Below are positions 44,267 through 52,787 of a DNA stretch of 64,000 nucleotides, piece after piece. Both the position numbers and the translations under genes were made by a program. Under the pieces are notes generated by a model. That model had not been told where the DNA came from. It saw nothing but the letters and a program-made list of their open reading frames with translations, and made no database searches. This DNA comes from Marinagarivorans cellulosilyticus (GTDB lineage Bacteria > Pseudomonadota > Gammaproteobacteria > Pseudomonadales > Cellvibrionaceae): contig NZ_AP023086.1 in the NCBI RefSeq assembly GCF_021655555.1, forward strand, positions 992,001-1,056,000, read 5' to 3'. The stretch's first letter is position 1; the number at the start of each line of letters is the position of its first letter.

Positions 44267-46315
44267 TTAAAAGAAAGACTTCTTTTGTTTTCTCAGATAT
44301 TGAGCAACCATTATTTGTTCGGCTTGCTCTGCCATTTCGGCGGCGCTTTTGCCGTCTTTATTTCTTCTGTTTGTGTCAGCGCCGTTTTCTACTAATAGTT
44401 TTGCGGTAGGAAGGTGCCCTGCTTGCGCTGCAAGCATAAGTGGGGTCAGGCTAATGTTATTCCTTGCTGTAACATCGGCTCCGCGTTTAAGTAATTGTGC
44501 CGCGATAACATCATTGCCATTTTGAGCGGCCAGCATAAGCGGGGTATTGCCTTGCTTGTTGGCTTGGTTGATGATGCTGGCCGGCAGCATGAGTTGCTGG
44601 GCAATTGCAGCACTACCTTTTTTGCTGGCTATAGCCAGTGGTGTATTGCCTTCGCTATCGGTTAATGTTGTGTCTGCTCTGGCACCAATTAAAATGCCGA
44701 CGGCGGTGTTTTGTTCTTTGGCGACAGCCAACCAAAGTGCTGTGCGTTGTAAATTATCGGTGGCATTAATGTTGGCGTTTTTAGCGAGAAGCGCTTTGAG
44801 TAAATCAACATCGCCCGATTCGGCAGCCCACATAATTGGTGTTTTATTGTCGTGTAGCTCGTTAATGTTGTTGGTGTAGGCAAGTAAGCTTTGGGCTATG
44901 GCTTGGTGTCCTTTGCGCGCAGCAATATTTATTAGCGGTTCTAGCCCTTTTGGCCGAGTCACATCGGCGCTGTGTTCAAGTAGGGTGGTTACAATTTCTG
45001 TGTGGTTATCTTGTACGGCAAGCGATATCGCGGTGTCGCCTTCGGGGGTTGTGGCGTTAACATTGGCGCCGTGGCTAATTAGCGTATCAACAATATCTAG
45101 GTGGCCATGCCATGCCGCGCGCATAAGGGGTGTTAAGTTACCATCATCGGTGGCATCAATGCTTTGGCTTAGCGTATTGCTATTTTTCAATAGCAATTCT
45201 ACGTGCTTTAGTTGCCCGCGCCAGGCGGCAATGTTCAGTGGCGGCCAGTTTTGGAATGGGTTGTTGCCATCGTTAACAATTTCGCTATTGAGCGCGATAT
45301 TCTTTGCTAATTCTGTATCGGTAAGTTCTGAGCGAAATTCCGCGATGGCTTCGAGGTGGCCTGCGTTGGCACCATTTTCTTTTAATAATTGCCGTAGCTC
45401 GTCGCTGTCGGCGTAATCGAGGACGGTAAATAATTTTTTGTTTTCGGTATTAATATTGGCTTTGCGTGCAAGCAGTAGTTTTACTAGCTCAATATTTTGT
45501 TGGTTGGTGGCGTGATGCAACGGGGTGTTTTGCAGGTTGTCCTGTGCGTTGATGTTAGCGCCGTTTTTAATAAGCTGCTCGGCAGTAACGTCGCGACCAT
45601 TTTTTATGGCAAAAATTAACGGGGTATCGCCTAAGCTATTTTTTTTATTGCTGGATGCGCCAAGTTTTAGCAGTAAGTTTATAGCGGCGGTATTGTTTCT
45701 GTCGATGGCGTAAATTAGGGGGGTATTGCCGCTATTGCTATCAATGCTATCGATCAGTGTCTTTTGTGCGCTGTTTGAGAGCGATGCCTCGAGTGCCTGT
45801 AAATCGTTAACGCGAATTAGGTTGATAATGTCGCTTACGCTTTGTGTTTTGGTGAATTGTATCGCTTGGCCTTTTAAATTTTCGAGTCTTTGTGCTGCTT
45901 TTTGCTCGCCTTGCGCTAGGGCTTGTTCGTACCAGTGGGCTGCCTGCTCGGTATTTTTTGCGGTGCCTTTACCTGTTTCGTGGTACAGGCCGAGTGTGTA
46001 GCTGGCTTTAGCGTGATTTTGTTGCGCGGCTTTTGTTAGCCAAAATGCGCTTTTTTCGTAATTGCGGGCCACACCTTGGCCGCTATTGTAAAGCGATCCA
46101 AGTAAATATTGCGCCTCACCGTCGCCAGTTTTGGCAAGTTCGATGAGTTGGTGCTCTGCGGTATCGAATTGCTTGGTGCGAATAGATAGGCGGGCATCTT
46201 CCAGTGTTAGGGCTAAAGTGGTGCTGGCCATAGTGCAGCTTAACGTTAGCACCGCGGCTTGGCAGAGGGTATTTAGTCGCAATTGCTGGTGGAGCTTGAG
46301 GTTATTCTTGGCCAT
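44267..46315 (-). CDS. Exported Sel1/ankyrin-repeat protein
   Basis: A 682-residue protein with a signal peptide (about 1-36). Sel1-like repeats follow at about 50-150 (EAQYLLGSLYNSGQGV, ASYTLGLYHETGKGT), then about 13 ankyrin repeats (190-680) with the TPLxxA pattern, e.g. NTPLMLAAQNG and LTPLMLAAQAGH. Both repeat types bind proteins, so it may be a periplasmic scaffold. Its start lies inside the end of the flavoprotein gene (14-bp overlap), so the two are cotranscribed. Beside a large cytochrome locus it may organise or protect the electron-transfer proteins; this is inference. Confidence 0.8.
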   Translation of the reverse strand: MAKNNLKLHQQLRLNTLCQAAVLTLSCTMASTTLALTLEDARLSIRTKQFDTAEHQLIELAKTGDGEAQYLLGSLYNSGQGVARNYEKSAFWLTKAAQQNHAKASYTLGLYHETGKGTAKNTEQAAHWYEQALAQGEQKAAQRLENLKGQAIQFTKTQSVSDIINLIRVNDLQALEASLSNSAQKTLIDSIDSNSGNTPLIYAIDRNNTAAINLLLKLGASSNKKNSLGDTPLIFAIKNGRDVTAEQLIKNGANINAQDNLQNTPLHHATNQQNIELVKLLLARKANINTENKKLFTVLDYADSDELRQLLKENGANAGHLEAIAEFRSELTDTELAKNIALNSEIVNDGNNPFQNWPPLNIAAWRGQLKHVELLLKNSNTLSQSIDATDDGNLTPLMRAAWHGHLDIVDTLISHGANVNATTPEGDTAISLAVQDNHTEIVTTLLEHSADVTRPKGLEPLINIAARKGHQAIAQSLLAYTNNINELHDNKTPIMWAAESGDVDLLKALLAKNANINATDNLQRTALWLAVAKEQNTAVGILIGARADTTLTDSEGNTPLAIASKKGSAAIAQQLMLPASIINQANKQGNTPLMLAAQNGNDVIAAQLLKRGADVTARNNISLTPLMLAAQAGHLPTAKLLVENGADTNRRNKDGKSAAEMAEQAEQIMVAQYLRKQKKSFF

Positions 46316-47609
46316 GTTTTGTTTCTACCTCAATTCCAAGTTTTTCTAGGAAGGGCGTTGGCAGTATACCGCCGGCACAAACGATGACGGCATCATTTTT
46401 AATTTGCGTGAGTGTTCCGTCGCTTTCGATAGTTACATCAGTATCGGTAATATCTTTGACGTTGGACTGGAGCAAAATAGAGAGTTTATTCTGCTGGGCT
46501 AAAGTATTGGCAAGCTCGCGGTTTTTTTGTTTCGCGCGGTCAAAGCCTTTGCCTCGGTATGAAAGGGTAACGCGGGTGCCCGCTTCTTGTGCAATGCTGG
46601 TTGCAGCCTCTAGTGCGCTATCGCCACCGCCCACAACTAATACGTGCTGACCTTCGTATTGCGCAGGGTCAATTAGGCGGTAAACCACCTTGCTTAGTTC
46701 TTCACCTTTCACGCCTAGTTTGCGAGGGGTGCCTCGTCGGCCTAAGCACAGCAATAAGCAGCGGCTGCTGTATTTTCCTTTGGTGGTCTCAATGCTAAAG
46801 CCGCTATTGCCGTCGTGTGGTATAGCGCTTTCTAGGCGTTCGTTAAAGTTAATATCTAGCTCTTGGTCTTGGATAATCTCTTGCCACATTTCTAGGAGCG
46901 CTTCTTTTGATGTTTCCTTGAGCTTTACTTTGCCAACTAAGGGGAGATCGACTGGCGCTGTCATAATCATTTTGCGGCGCGGGTAGTGGGCGACTGTGCC
47001 GCCGAGTGAGTCTTGTTCGAGTATCAAAAACTTAAGCCCTTGCTTTTTAGCGGCTAGTGCAGAGGCAATGCCCGCTGGGCCGGCGCCAACAATAATTAAG
47101 TCGTACTGCTCTGAATGTTTAGCGGATGTGACTTTACTAATGCCGTTTACCGCTTGAATACCTTGTTCGATGGCGTTGCGAATAAGGCCCATGCCACCCA
47201 GTTCCCCGGCAATAAACATTCCTGGTACGTTAGTTTCAAAGGTGGGGGTTAAAATGGGGATATCCATGCCGCGCTTTTCGGTACCAAAAACGAGAGTTAT
47301 GGCCTCGAAGGGGCAGGCGGTTTTACAGGCGCCGTGGCCAATGCAGTTTGCGGGCTCTACCAATTCGGCTTTGCCGTTGATTAGCCCGAGAATGTCGCCT
47401 TCTGGGCATGCGCGGGTACAGGCACCGCAACCTAGGCATTTATTAGGGTCGATGACTGGGTGCAAGCTGGCGGGCTCTGTAAGCCCAGCTTCGATAGATT
47501 CTAGCTTTTTAATAGCTGCTTTTTGGTGCTTGCGACTTTTATAGAGCCAATATGCTACCCATACAACTAGCATGGGTAAGGCATATACCGCTAACTCAAT
47601 GTAATTCAT
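46302..47609 (-). CDS. Membrane-anchored flavoprotein with two ferredoxin-type clusters
   Basis: A 435-residue protein starting MNYIELAVYALPM. An N-terminal membrane helix (about 3-22) is followed by a ferredoxin segment (about 55-105) with a normal CLGCGACTRACP and a second site reading CIGHGACKTACP, where the second ligand is His instead of Cys. A thioredoxin-reductase-like domain follows with FAD site GAGPAGIASALAA and NAD(P) site GGGDSALEAATSIA. It would take electrons from NAD(P)H and hand them to membrane partners. The ATG 47609 has AGG at proper distance. It is divergent from the multiheme cytochrome operon and is the likely electron entry point for it. Confidence 0.82.
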   Translation of the reverse strand: MNYIELAVYALPMLVVWVAYWLYKSRKHQKAAIKKLESIEAGLTEPASLHPVIDPNKCLGCGACTRACPEGDILGLINGKAELVEPANCIGHGACKTACPFEAITLVFGTEKRGMDIPILTPTFETNVPGMFIAGELGGMGLIRNAIEQGIQAVNGISKVTSAKHSEQYDLIIVGAGPAGIASALAAKKQGLKFLILEQDSLGGTVAHYPRRKMIMTAPVDLPLVGKVKLKETSKEALLEMWQEIIQDQELDINFNERLESAIPHDGNSGFSIETTKGKYSSRCLLLCLGRRGTPRKLGVKGEELSKVVYRLIDPAQYEGQHVLVVGGGDSALEAATSIAQEAGTRVTLSYRGKGFDRAKQKNRELANTLAQQNKLSILLQSNVKDITDTDVTIESDGTLTQIKNDAVIVCAGGILPTPFLEKLGIEVETKHGQE

Positions 47610-48020
47610 AAACATCCTAAAATTGGAGCGTGGGGGAAAATACCCCTTAAAATTCTTATGTCGACGCGCTGCAGTGTGCAGTGAAGTAAATATTGTTCAT
47701 CGCGCATGCGCAGATGTCCATAGTTTTAACAGCGTTTGGTTCGCTATTGTGCGGAAGGTTTACCATGCTTGGTCGTCCCGCTACCATCTGGGCGCTATAT
47801 GTGTAGGATACGCGCAATAATATTTGTTATTCGTGCGTTTGTTCTCGTTATGACGCAATGTCCGCGTTTTTACAACGCCCCCATCTAGTGTAACCTACAC
47901 TGTTTTTAATTGTGCCTCTATTGGGCCATTTATACGCATAAGTTTTAGTTGTGGTTTTTTTTTAACTCTAAGGGCCATAATTGTTATTTGTTGTATTGCG
48001 TTAACCTTGAGATATCCGAA
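47610..48020. other. Divergent control region of the cytochrome locus
   Basis: About 410 bp between the flavoprotein gene (leftward) and the TPR/cytochrome operon (rightward); both promoters must be here. An AT-rich stretch at 47840-48000 is a likely promoter zone. No clear operator was recognised and no gene is supported. Confidence 0.45.
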
Positions 48021-48491
48021 ATGAACATATTTCCTGCCAGTAATATCGTTTTGAGTACAGCGATGTTGTGTTTGCTGGTTGGTGCTGTTAAAGCTACAGC
48101 AACCGAACCCACAAATACCGCGTCAAAAATTGCTTCTGTTGAGCAGTTGCTTAATGGTTTAAAGACCCGTTTAAACGCGCAGCCCGACGATGTTAAAGGG
48201 TGGGTTTTATTAGCGAAGTCATATCACCATTTGGGGTATCGCGAAGAGGCAACCCAGGCGGCGGCTAAAGCGCGTGAGCTGGGCTTTGCCGGTGAAATAC
48301 TGCCCTTACCCAGCGGCCATCCTGTGGTTAGCCCTGAAAAATCGACAGGTTCGGTAAAATCTAAAAAGTACCACCATCAGGGTTTTGTAGGCAGTGATGC
48401 AGGTTCTTATGTTTCTTCTTTTTTTGCTGAGCAAGAAAAACAGCAAGCGCCAGTGAATCCCTCTGAGGCGACTAAAGAGGCCGCCAAATGA
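48021..48491 (+). CDS. Exported TPR protein (CcmH/CycH-like repeat)
   Basis: A 156-residue protein with a signal peptide (about 1-25) and a TPR unit at about 40-85: LKTRLNAQPDDVKGWVLLAKSYHHLG, then EATQAAAKARELG, the form seen at the C-terminus of cytochrome c maturation proteins CcmH/CycI. The C-terminal third is low complexity. The stop overlaps the next start (ATGA). It may hold apocytochromes or the heme ligation machinery for the two very heme-rich proteins downstream; inference from context. Confidence 0.7.
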   Translation: MNIFPASNIVLSTAMLCLLVGAVKATATEPTNTASKIASVEQLLNGLKTRLNAQPDDVKGWVLLAKSYHHLGYREEATQAAAKARELGFAGEILPLPSGHPVVSPEKSTGSVKSKKYHHQGFVGSDAGSYVSSFFAEQEKQQAPVNPSEATKEAAK

Positions 48492-49390
48492 GAGTTGATG
48501 ATTCTTCCTCAGATATCGAGAGCATCGATAACCCCTCTGCGATTAAGCGTTTTCGCTTATTTACCGTACGCAAAGCCTTCACCTTAACGGTGTTTGCGCT
48601 GCTTATTGTGGGCTGGCGCTTGCGCTCTGAGTATTTAATTTCTGCCGAATATGGCTTGGGATACGCCTTGGGTATTGTTGGCGCATCACTAATGCTGTTG
48701 TTGCTAATTTACCCGCTACGCAAGCGCTTAAACCGTAACCCTTGGCTCGTTTTTTCGACAAAAACTTGGTTTAAGATGCATATGGTAATGGGGATTTTGG
48801 GGCCTCTAGCGATCTTGTATCATTGCAATTTCGCACTAGGTTCGACCAATAGCAATATTACTTTAGCGGCGATGGGCTTAATGGTCGGCAGTGGTTTGGT
48901 GGGGCGCTTTATTTATAGTCGTATTCACTACAGCCTTTACGGTAAAAAAATGGTGATATCGCAACTTTTTGCTGATCGCCAGAAAATGCATGATCAATTA
49001 GATGCTGATGGTTTACCTGATGATATTTTATTAAATAATTTATATGTCTTTGAGAAAAAAGTGCTAGCTCGTCGTGGTGTGCTAGGTAATTTAACCAACT
49101 TTTTTGTCTTGCGTATTACCAGTTGGTGGACGCTAATAAGTTTGACCAAAAAATTAAAGAAAATGGCCAAAAGCCCAAATTATTTGCAAGGCTTAAATCG
49201 CAATCAGCGGCGAGAATATTTTTATGTAACCCGCGCCCATATCCAAAGCTATTTAATCACTTTGCGAAAAATTGCAGGCCTATCTTTTTATGAGCGGCTG
49301 TTTTCTATGTGGCATATGCTGCATTTGCCGATATTTGTAATGCTGATTATTACTGCTGTTGCGCACGTTTATGCCGTGCACGTCTACTAG
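48488..49390 (+). CDS. Cytochrome-b/ferric-reductase-like membrane protein
   Basis: A 300-residue inner-membrane protein with about five predicted membrane segments (about 28-46, 55-75, 97-113, 122-140 and 277-297). Histidines lie in or next to helices, in KMHMVMGILGPLAILYH, RIHYSLYG and MWHMLHLPIFVM...AHVYAVH, as expected for heme-b ligands. A long soluble loop sits between helices 4 and 5. It resembles the heme-b cores of ferric reductase/NarI-like proteins, but no named family is certain. Its place between a flavo-Fe-S protein and multiheme cytochromes suits an inner-membrane electron conduit. Confidence 0.65.
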   Translation: MRVDDSSSDIESIDNPSAIKRFRLFTVRKAFTLTVFALLIVGWRLRSEYLISAEYGLGYALGIVGASLMLLLLIYPLRKRLNRNPWLVFSTKTWFKMHMVMGILGPLAILYHCNFALGSTNSNITLAAMGLMVGSGLVGRFIYSRIHYSLYGKKMVISQLFADRQKMHDQLDADGLPDDILLNNLYVFEKKVLARRGVLGNLTNFFVLRITSWWTLISLTKKLKKMAKSPNYLQGLNRNQRREYFYVTRAHIQSYLITLRKIAGLSFYERLFSMWHMLHLPIFVMLIITAVAHVYAVHVY

Positions 49391-49443
49391 CCGTTGCTTT
49401 GCTTTTGCCTTGCGACATTAATGAAGATTATTGTGATTTGAAA

Positions 49444-51027
49444 ATGACCGTGTCTTATCGCCGCTTGTTCCCTGTACTGCGCGTTTGTATGGCTGTGCTG
49501 CTGTTTTATGTTAGCGCCGATGCTTTCGCTCAGGATGCTTCCTTTTCGTTTAAAAAGTTATTAATGCCAGGGCCTGTTGTGGCGGGGCATGCTGAGTACG
49601 AAAAGGAGTGTGACCTTTGCCATGGCGATGACCGGCCACAGCTGTGTCGCGATTGCCACGAAGAAATCGATGCTGATATTATCAAAGCAGAAGGCTTTCA
49701 TGGCCGTATGGCGGTTGCAAAGGAGCTCGACTGTATTGGTTGTCACTCTGAGCACTTGGGGCGCGATGGCGATATCCTTAACTTTGATGCCGATACCTTT
49801 AACCATGCCAATACCGACTACGAATTAACCGGCAAGCATGGCGAGGTACAATGTTCGTCTTGCCACCAAGAAAGCAAAACCTACCGCGAAGCGCCCAGCC
49901 AGTGTTTTGATTGTCACGAAAAAGACGATAATCACAAAGGCGCTTTTGGCGAGGAGTGTAGCGATTGCCATGTGACCGACGGCTGGCAAGATAACCGCTA
50001 CGATCACTCAGAAACTGAGTTTGCACTATTTGGCCGCCACGAAGAAATTACCTGTGGTGCTTGCCATCCGGATCAGAAATACGAAAACACGCCTACCGAA
50101 TGTTATGCCTGCCATGCGGTTAACGATGTGCATGCCGGTGTTAATGGTCGCGAGTGCGATAAGTGCCATAAGGTAACAACTTGGGATGAGCTGGCTTTTG
50201 ATCACAACGTCGATACCGACTTTAAGATTAAGGGCGGCCACGAAGGCTTAAATTGTAATGCCTGTCACGAGCAGTCGGGCTTTGAAAAGCAACCCAGCAT
50301 GCGCTGCGTAGGCTGCCACATTAACGATGATAAGCACTTTGGCCGCAATGGTCGCGAGTGCGATAGCTGCCATAACGAAAACAGCTGGAAGAAACAAACC
50401 TTTGATCACAATGACGATACTGACTTTGAATTACACGGTAAGCACGTCGGCTTAAGTTGCGAAAGTTGCCACGGCACCGAGGAGACCAATAAAGAATTAG
50501 CCTCTGAGTGTGTGGATTGCCACAGTGCTGACGACGTGCACGAAGGGCAAGAGGGTAAACAGTGTGGCCAGTGCCACAACGAAGAGGGCTGGCAAACCAA
50601 GGTGCGCTTTGATCACAACTTATCAGCCTTCCCTTTGATGGGGATGCACGCGATTACGAGCTGCGAAAGTTGCCATGCCAGCAAGACCTTCCAAGATGCC
50701 AAAACGGCCTGTTACGATTGCCACCAAGCCGATGATAGCCACAAGCTATCTTTAGGTACCGATTGCGCTAGTTGCCACACGCCGAATGATTGGAAGCTCT
50801 GGTTGTTCGATCACAATACACAAACCGATTTTAAGCTCGATGGTGCCCACGAAGGGCAGGCTTGCAGCGCTTGCCATACCGAGCCTGCTAAAGATGGTGT
50901 TAAGCAAAGTACCGCTTGTATTGCCTGTCACGCTAATGATGACGAGCACAATAAGCGCTTTGGGCGCACTTGTGAGCGTTGCCATGTGACCGAGTCCTTT
51001 AAAGTGATTGGAGTACAAGTGCGATGA
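49444..51027 (+). CDS. Exported 21-heme c-type cytochrome
   Basis: A 527-residue periplasmic protein with signal peptide (about 1-30, ending AFAQ) and 21 CxxCH heme sites. After a first irregular three-heme part, the chain is six copies of a roughly 67-residue unit, giving seven tri-heme groups. A unit reads FDHN..TDF.L.G.H..L.C.ACH, then C..CH, DD.H, then C..CH, so each has three His outside CxxCH that could be distal ligands. ATG 49444 gives a clean signal peptide; an in-frame start at 49309 lies inside the preceding gene. The stop overlaps the next start by four bases. It probably acts as a periplasm-spanning heme wire. Confidence 0.88.
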   Translation: MTVSYRRLFPVLRVCMAVLLFYVSADAFAQDASFSFKKLLMPGPVVAGHAEYEKECDLCHGDDRPQLCRDCHEEIDADIIKAEGFHGRMAVAKELDCIGCHSEHLGRDGDILNFDADTFNHANTDYELTGKHGEVQCSSCHQESKTYREAPSQCFDCHEKDDNHKGAFGEECSDCHVTDGWQDNRYDHSETEFALFGRHEEITCGACHPDQKYENTPTECYACHAVNDVHAGVNGRECDKCHKVTTWDELAFDHNVDTDFKIKGGHEGLNCNACHEQSGFEKQPSMRCVGCHINDDKHFGRNGRECDSCHNENSWKKQTFDHNDDTDFELHGKHVGLSCESCHGTEETNKELASECVDCHSADDVHEGQEGKQCGQCHNEEGWQTKVRFDHNLSAFPLMGMHAITSCESCHASKTFQDAKTACYDCHQADDSHKLSLGTDCASCHTPNDWKLWLFDHNTQTDFKLDGAHEGQACSACHTEPAKDGVKQSTACIACHANDDEHNKRFGRTCERCHVTESFKVIGVQVR

Positions 51028-52784
51028 GCCCAATAATATGGTTACGCCAGCTAGCCGCGCTGGCACTGATGCTAGTCGCTTTGTGCTCGGTCAATGTTTT
51101 GGCTGCTGATGAGGGTGATGCCAGCGCCGAAGCCCCCGCTGAACAAGCCTTTACCTTTGACCACTTTGCGACCGGTTTTGCGCTTGAGAATGCGCACGCG
51201 GATGTCGACTGTGAAAGCTGCCACTCGCGAGGCCGTTTTGAGGGGACTCCAAGGCAGTGCGTGGGCTGCCATGTGAACGGTGGTTTTGTTGAGGCTTCGG
51301 AAAAACCTGTTTCGCACATTCAAACAACAGATAACTGCAGCGATTGCCACAGCACCATGGAGTGGACATTCGCCGTGCAGGTTGACCACTCGGCCGTGCT
51401 GGGTAGCTGCGAAAGTTGCCACAATGGCACAACGGCAATCGGTAAGCATCCACAGCATATCGAAAGCTCCAACCAATGTGACGATTGCCATATTACGGCA
51501 AGCTTCAGCTTGGTTAACTTTGATCACTCGGGCGTAACTGGCAGCTGCGTTAGCTGCCACGATGGCGTGCAAGCAACGGGTAAAAACCCAACCCATATAC
51601 TGTCGACAAACGACTGCGAGCTGTGCCACAGCACCTCGATATGGTCACCAGTTGTTCAAGTCGATCACTCGGCGGTAACGGGCTCTTGTGTCAGTTGCCA
51701 CAATGGAACAATTTCCACGGGTAAGCCGGCGTTGCATATTAATACCACCGATGCTTGCGAAGCTTGCCACGGTACTACTTTGTGGTCGCCGGTCACTCGG
51801 GTCGATCACATGGAAGTTAACGGTACCTGCTTTAGTTGCCACGATAATGTCGTGGCCGATGGCAAACCGGCTAACCACTACCCTAGCAGCAATCAATGTG
51901 ATGATTGCCACGTTACCAGCGATTGGAGTCAGGCAGTATACGACCACGGTGATATTAATAGCGGTTGTATTGCCTGTCACGATGGTGTGTTGGTTGAAGG
52001 CAAATCGCCGCTGCATATTTTGACCAGCAATACCTGCGAGGCGTGCCACAGCACAAATGTGTGGGCGCCCACTACTGCTGTGGACCATGATGAAGTGCAA
52101 GGTTCTTGTTTTAGTTGCCACAATGGCGCAACGGCTGTTGGCAAGTCTGCACAGCATATCAATACGACAAATAACTGCACTGCTTGCCACGCCACAGCGC
52201 AGTGGATGCCAGCGCAGATGGTTGACCATATTGAAGTGAATGGTACCTGTGAAAGCTGCCACGACGGCGTGGTTGCCGGTGGTAAACCAATGGATCACTA
52301 CCCAACGATTGGTAAGCAGTGCGACGATTGCCATATCACCAGCGACTGGAGTCAAGCTGTTTACGATCACGGTAGTATCGACAGTGGTTGTGTCGTCTGC
52401 CACGACAACGCGTTAGCTCCTGGCAAAACGCCGTTACATATTGCGACCATTGATGCATGTGAGTTTTGCCACAACACTTCGGTGTGGTCGCCTACTGTCG
52501 CGGTGGATCACACGGCGGTATTGGGCACTTGCGCAAGCTGCCACAACGGGACTGATGCGCAAGGCAAGCACGCCGCTCATATTAATTCCACCGATACGTG
52601 CGATGCTTGCCACTTAACTTCTAGCTGGTTAGTGGACTTTGTTGATCACGACCAAGTGATGGGGGCATGTGCGAGCTGCCACGACAATGTGATTGCCGCA
52701 GGCAAGCAGCCAGATCATCCCCCCGTTGGGGATCTGGCGTGTGAGTTCTGCCATCAATCAACAACAACGTGGCTGGTGGAGTAA
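51024..52784 (+). CDS. Exported 23-heme c-type cytochrome with di-heme repeats
   Basis: A 586-residue protein with signal peptide (about 1-28, VLAADEG) and 23 CxxCH sites. One starting unit with three hemes is followed by ten copies of a roughly 46-residue unit with two hemes each. A unit reads [VFY]DH..V.G.C.SCH.G..A.GK...HI, then C..CH.T..W.P. Each unit thus offers one DH and one HI/HY histidine, matching its two hemes for bis-His ligation. The regularity suggests a linear, extended heme chain. It starts within the stop of the 21-heme gene and ends 3 bp before the barrel gene, so the three products are made together. Confidence 0.88.
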   Translation: MSPIIWLRQLAALALMLVALCSVNVLAADEGDASAEAPAEQAFTFDHFATGFALENAHADVDCESCHSRGRFEGTPRQCVGCHVNGGFVEASEKPVSHIQTTDNCSDCHSTMEWTFAVQVDHSAVLGSCESCHNGTTAIGKHPQHIESSNQCDDCHITASFSLVNFDHSGVTGSCVSCHDGVQATGKNPTHILSTNDCELCHSTSIWSPVVQVDHSAVTGSCVSCHNGTISTGKPALHINTTDACEACHGTTLWSPVTRVDHMEVNGTCFSCHDNVVADGKPANHYPSSNQCDDCHVTSDWSQAVYDHGDINSGCIACHDGVLVEGKSPLHILTSNTCEACHSTNVWAPTTAVDHDEVQGSCFSCHNGATAVGKSAQHINTTNNCTACHATAQWMPAQMVDHIEVNGTCESCHDGVVAGGKPMDHYPTIGKQCDDCHITSDWSQAVYDHGSIDSGCVVCHDNALAPGKTPLHIATIDACEFCHNTSVWSPTVAVDHTAVLGTCASCHNGTDAQGKHAAHINSTDTCDACHLTSSWLVDFVDHDQVMGACASCHDNVIAAGKQPDHPPVGDLACEFCHQSTTTWLVE

Positions 52785-52787
52785 GTT

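Noticed and set aside
49309..49443. Upstream extension of the 21-heme cytochrome into the preceding membrane-protein gene
   Set aside because: It overlaps the end of the upstream gene and lacks a signal peptide at its start; ATG 49444 gives a normal signal peptide.
51645..52403. 252-codon open frame on the minus strand within the 23-heme gene
   Set aside because: Repetitive antisense shadow of the CxxCH repeats; no signal or family features and the sense strand is clearly coding.
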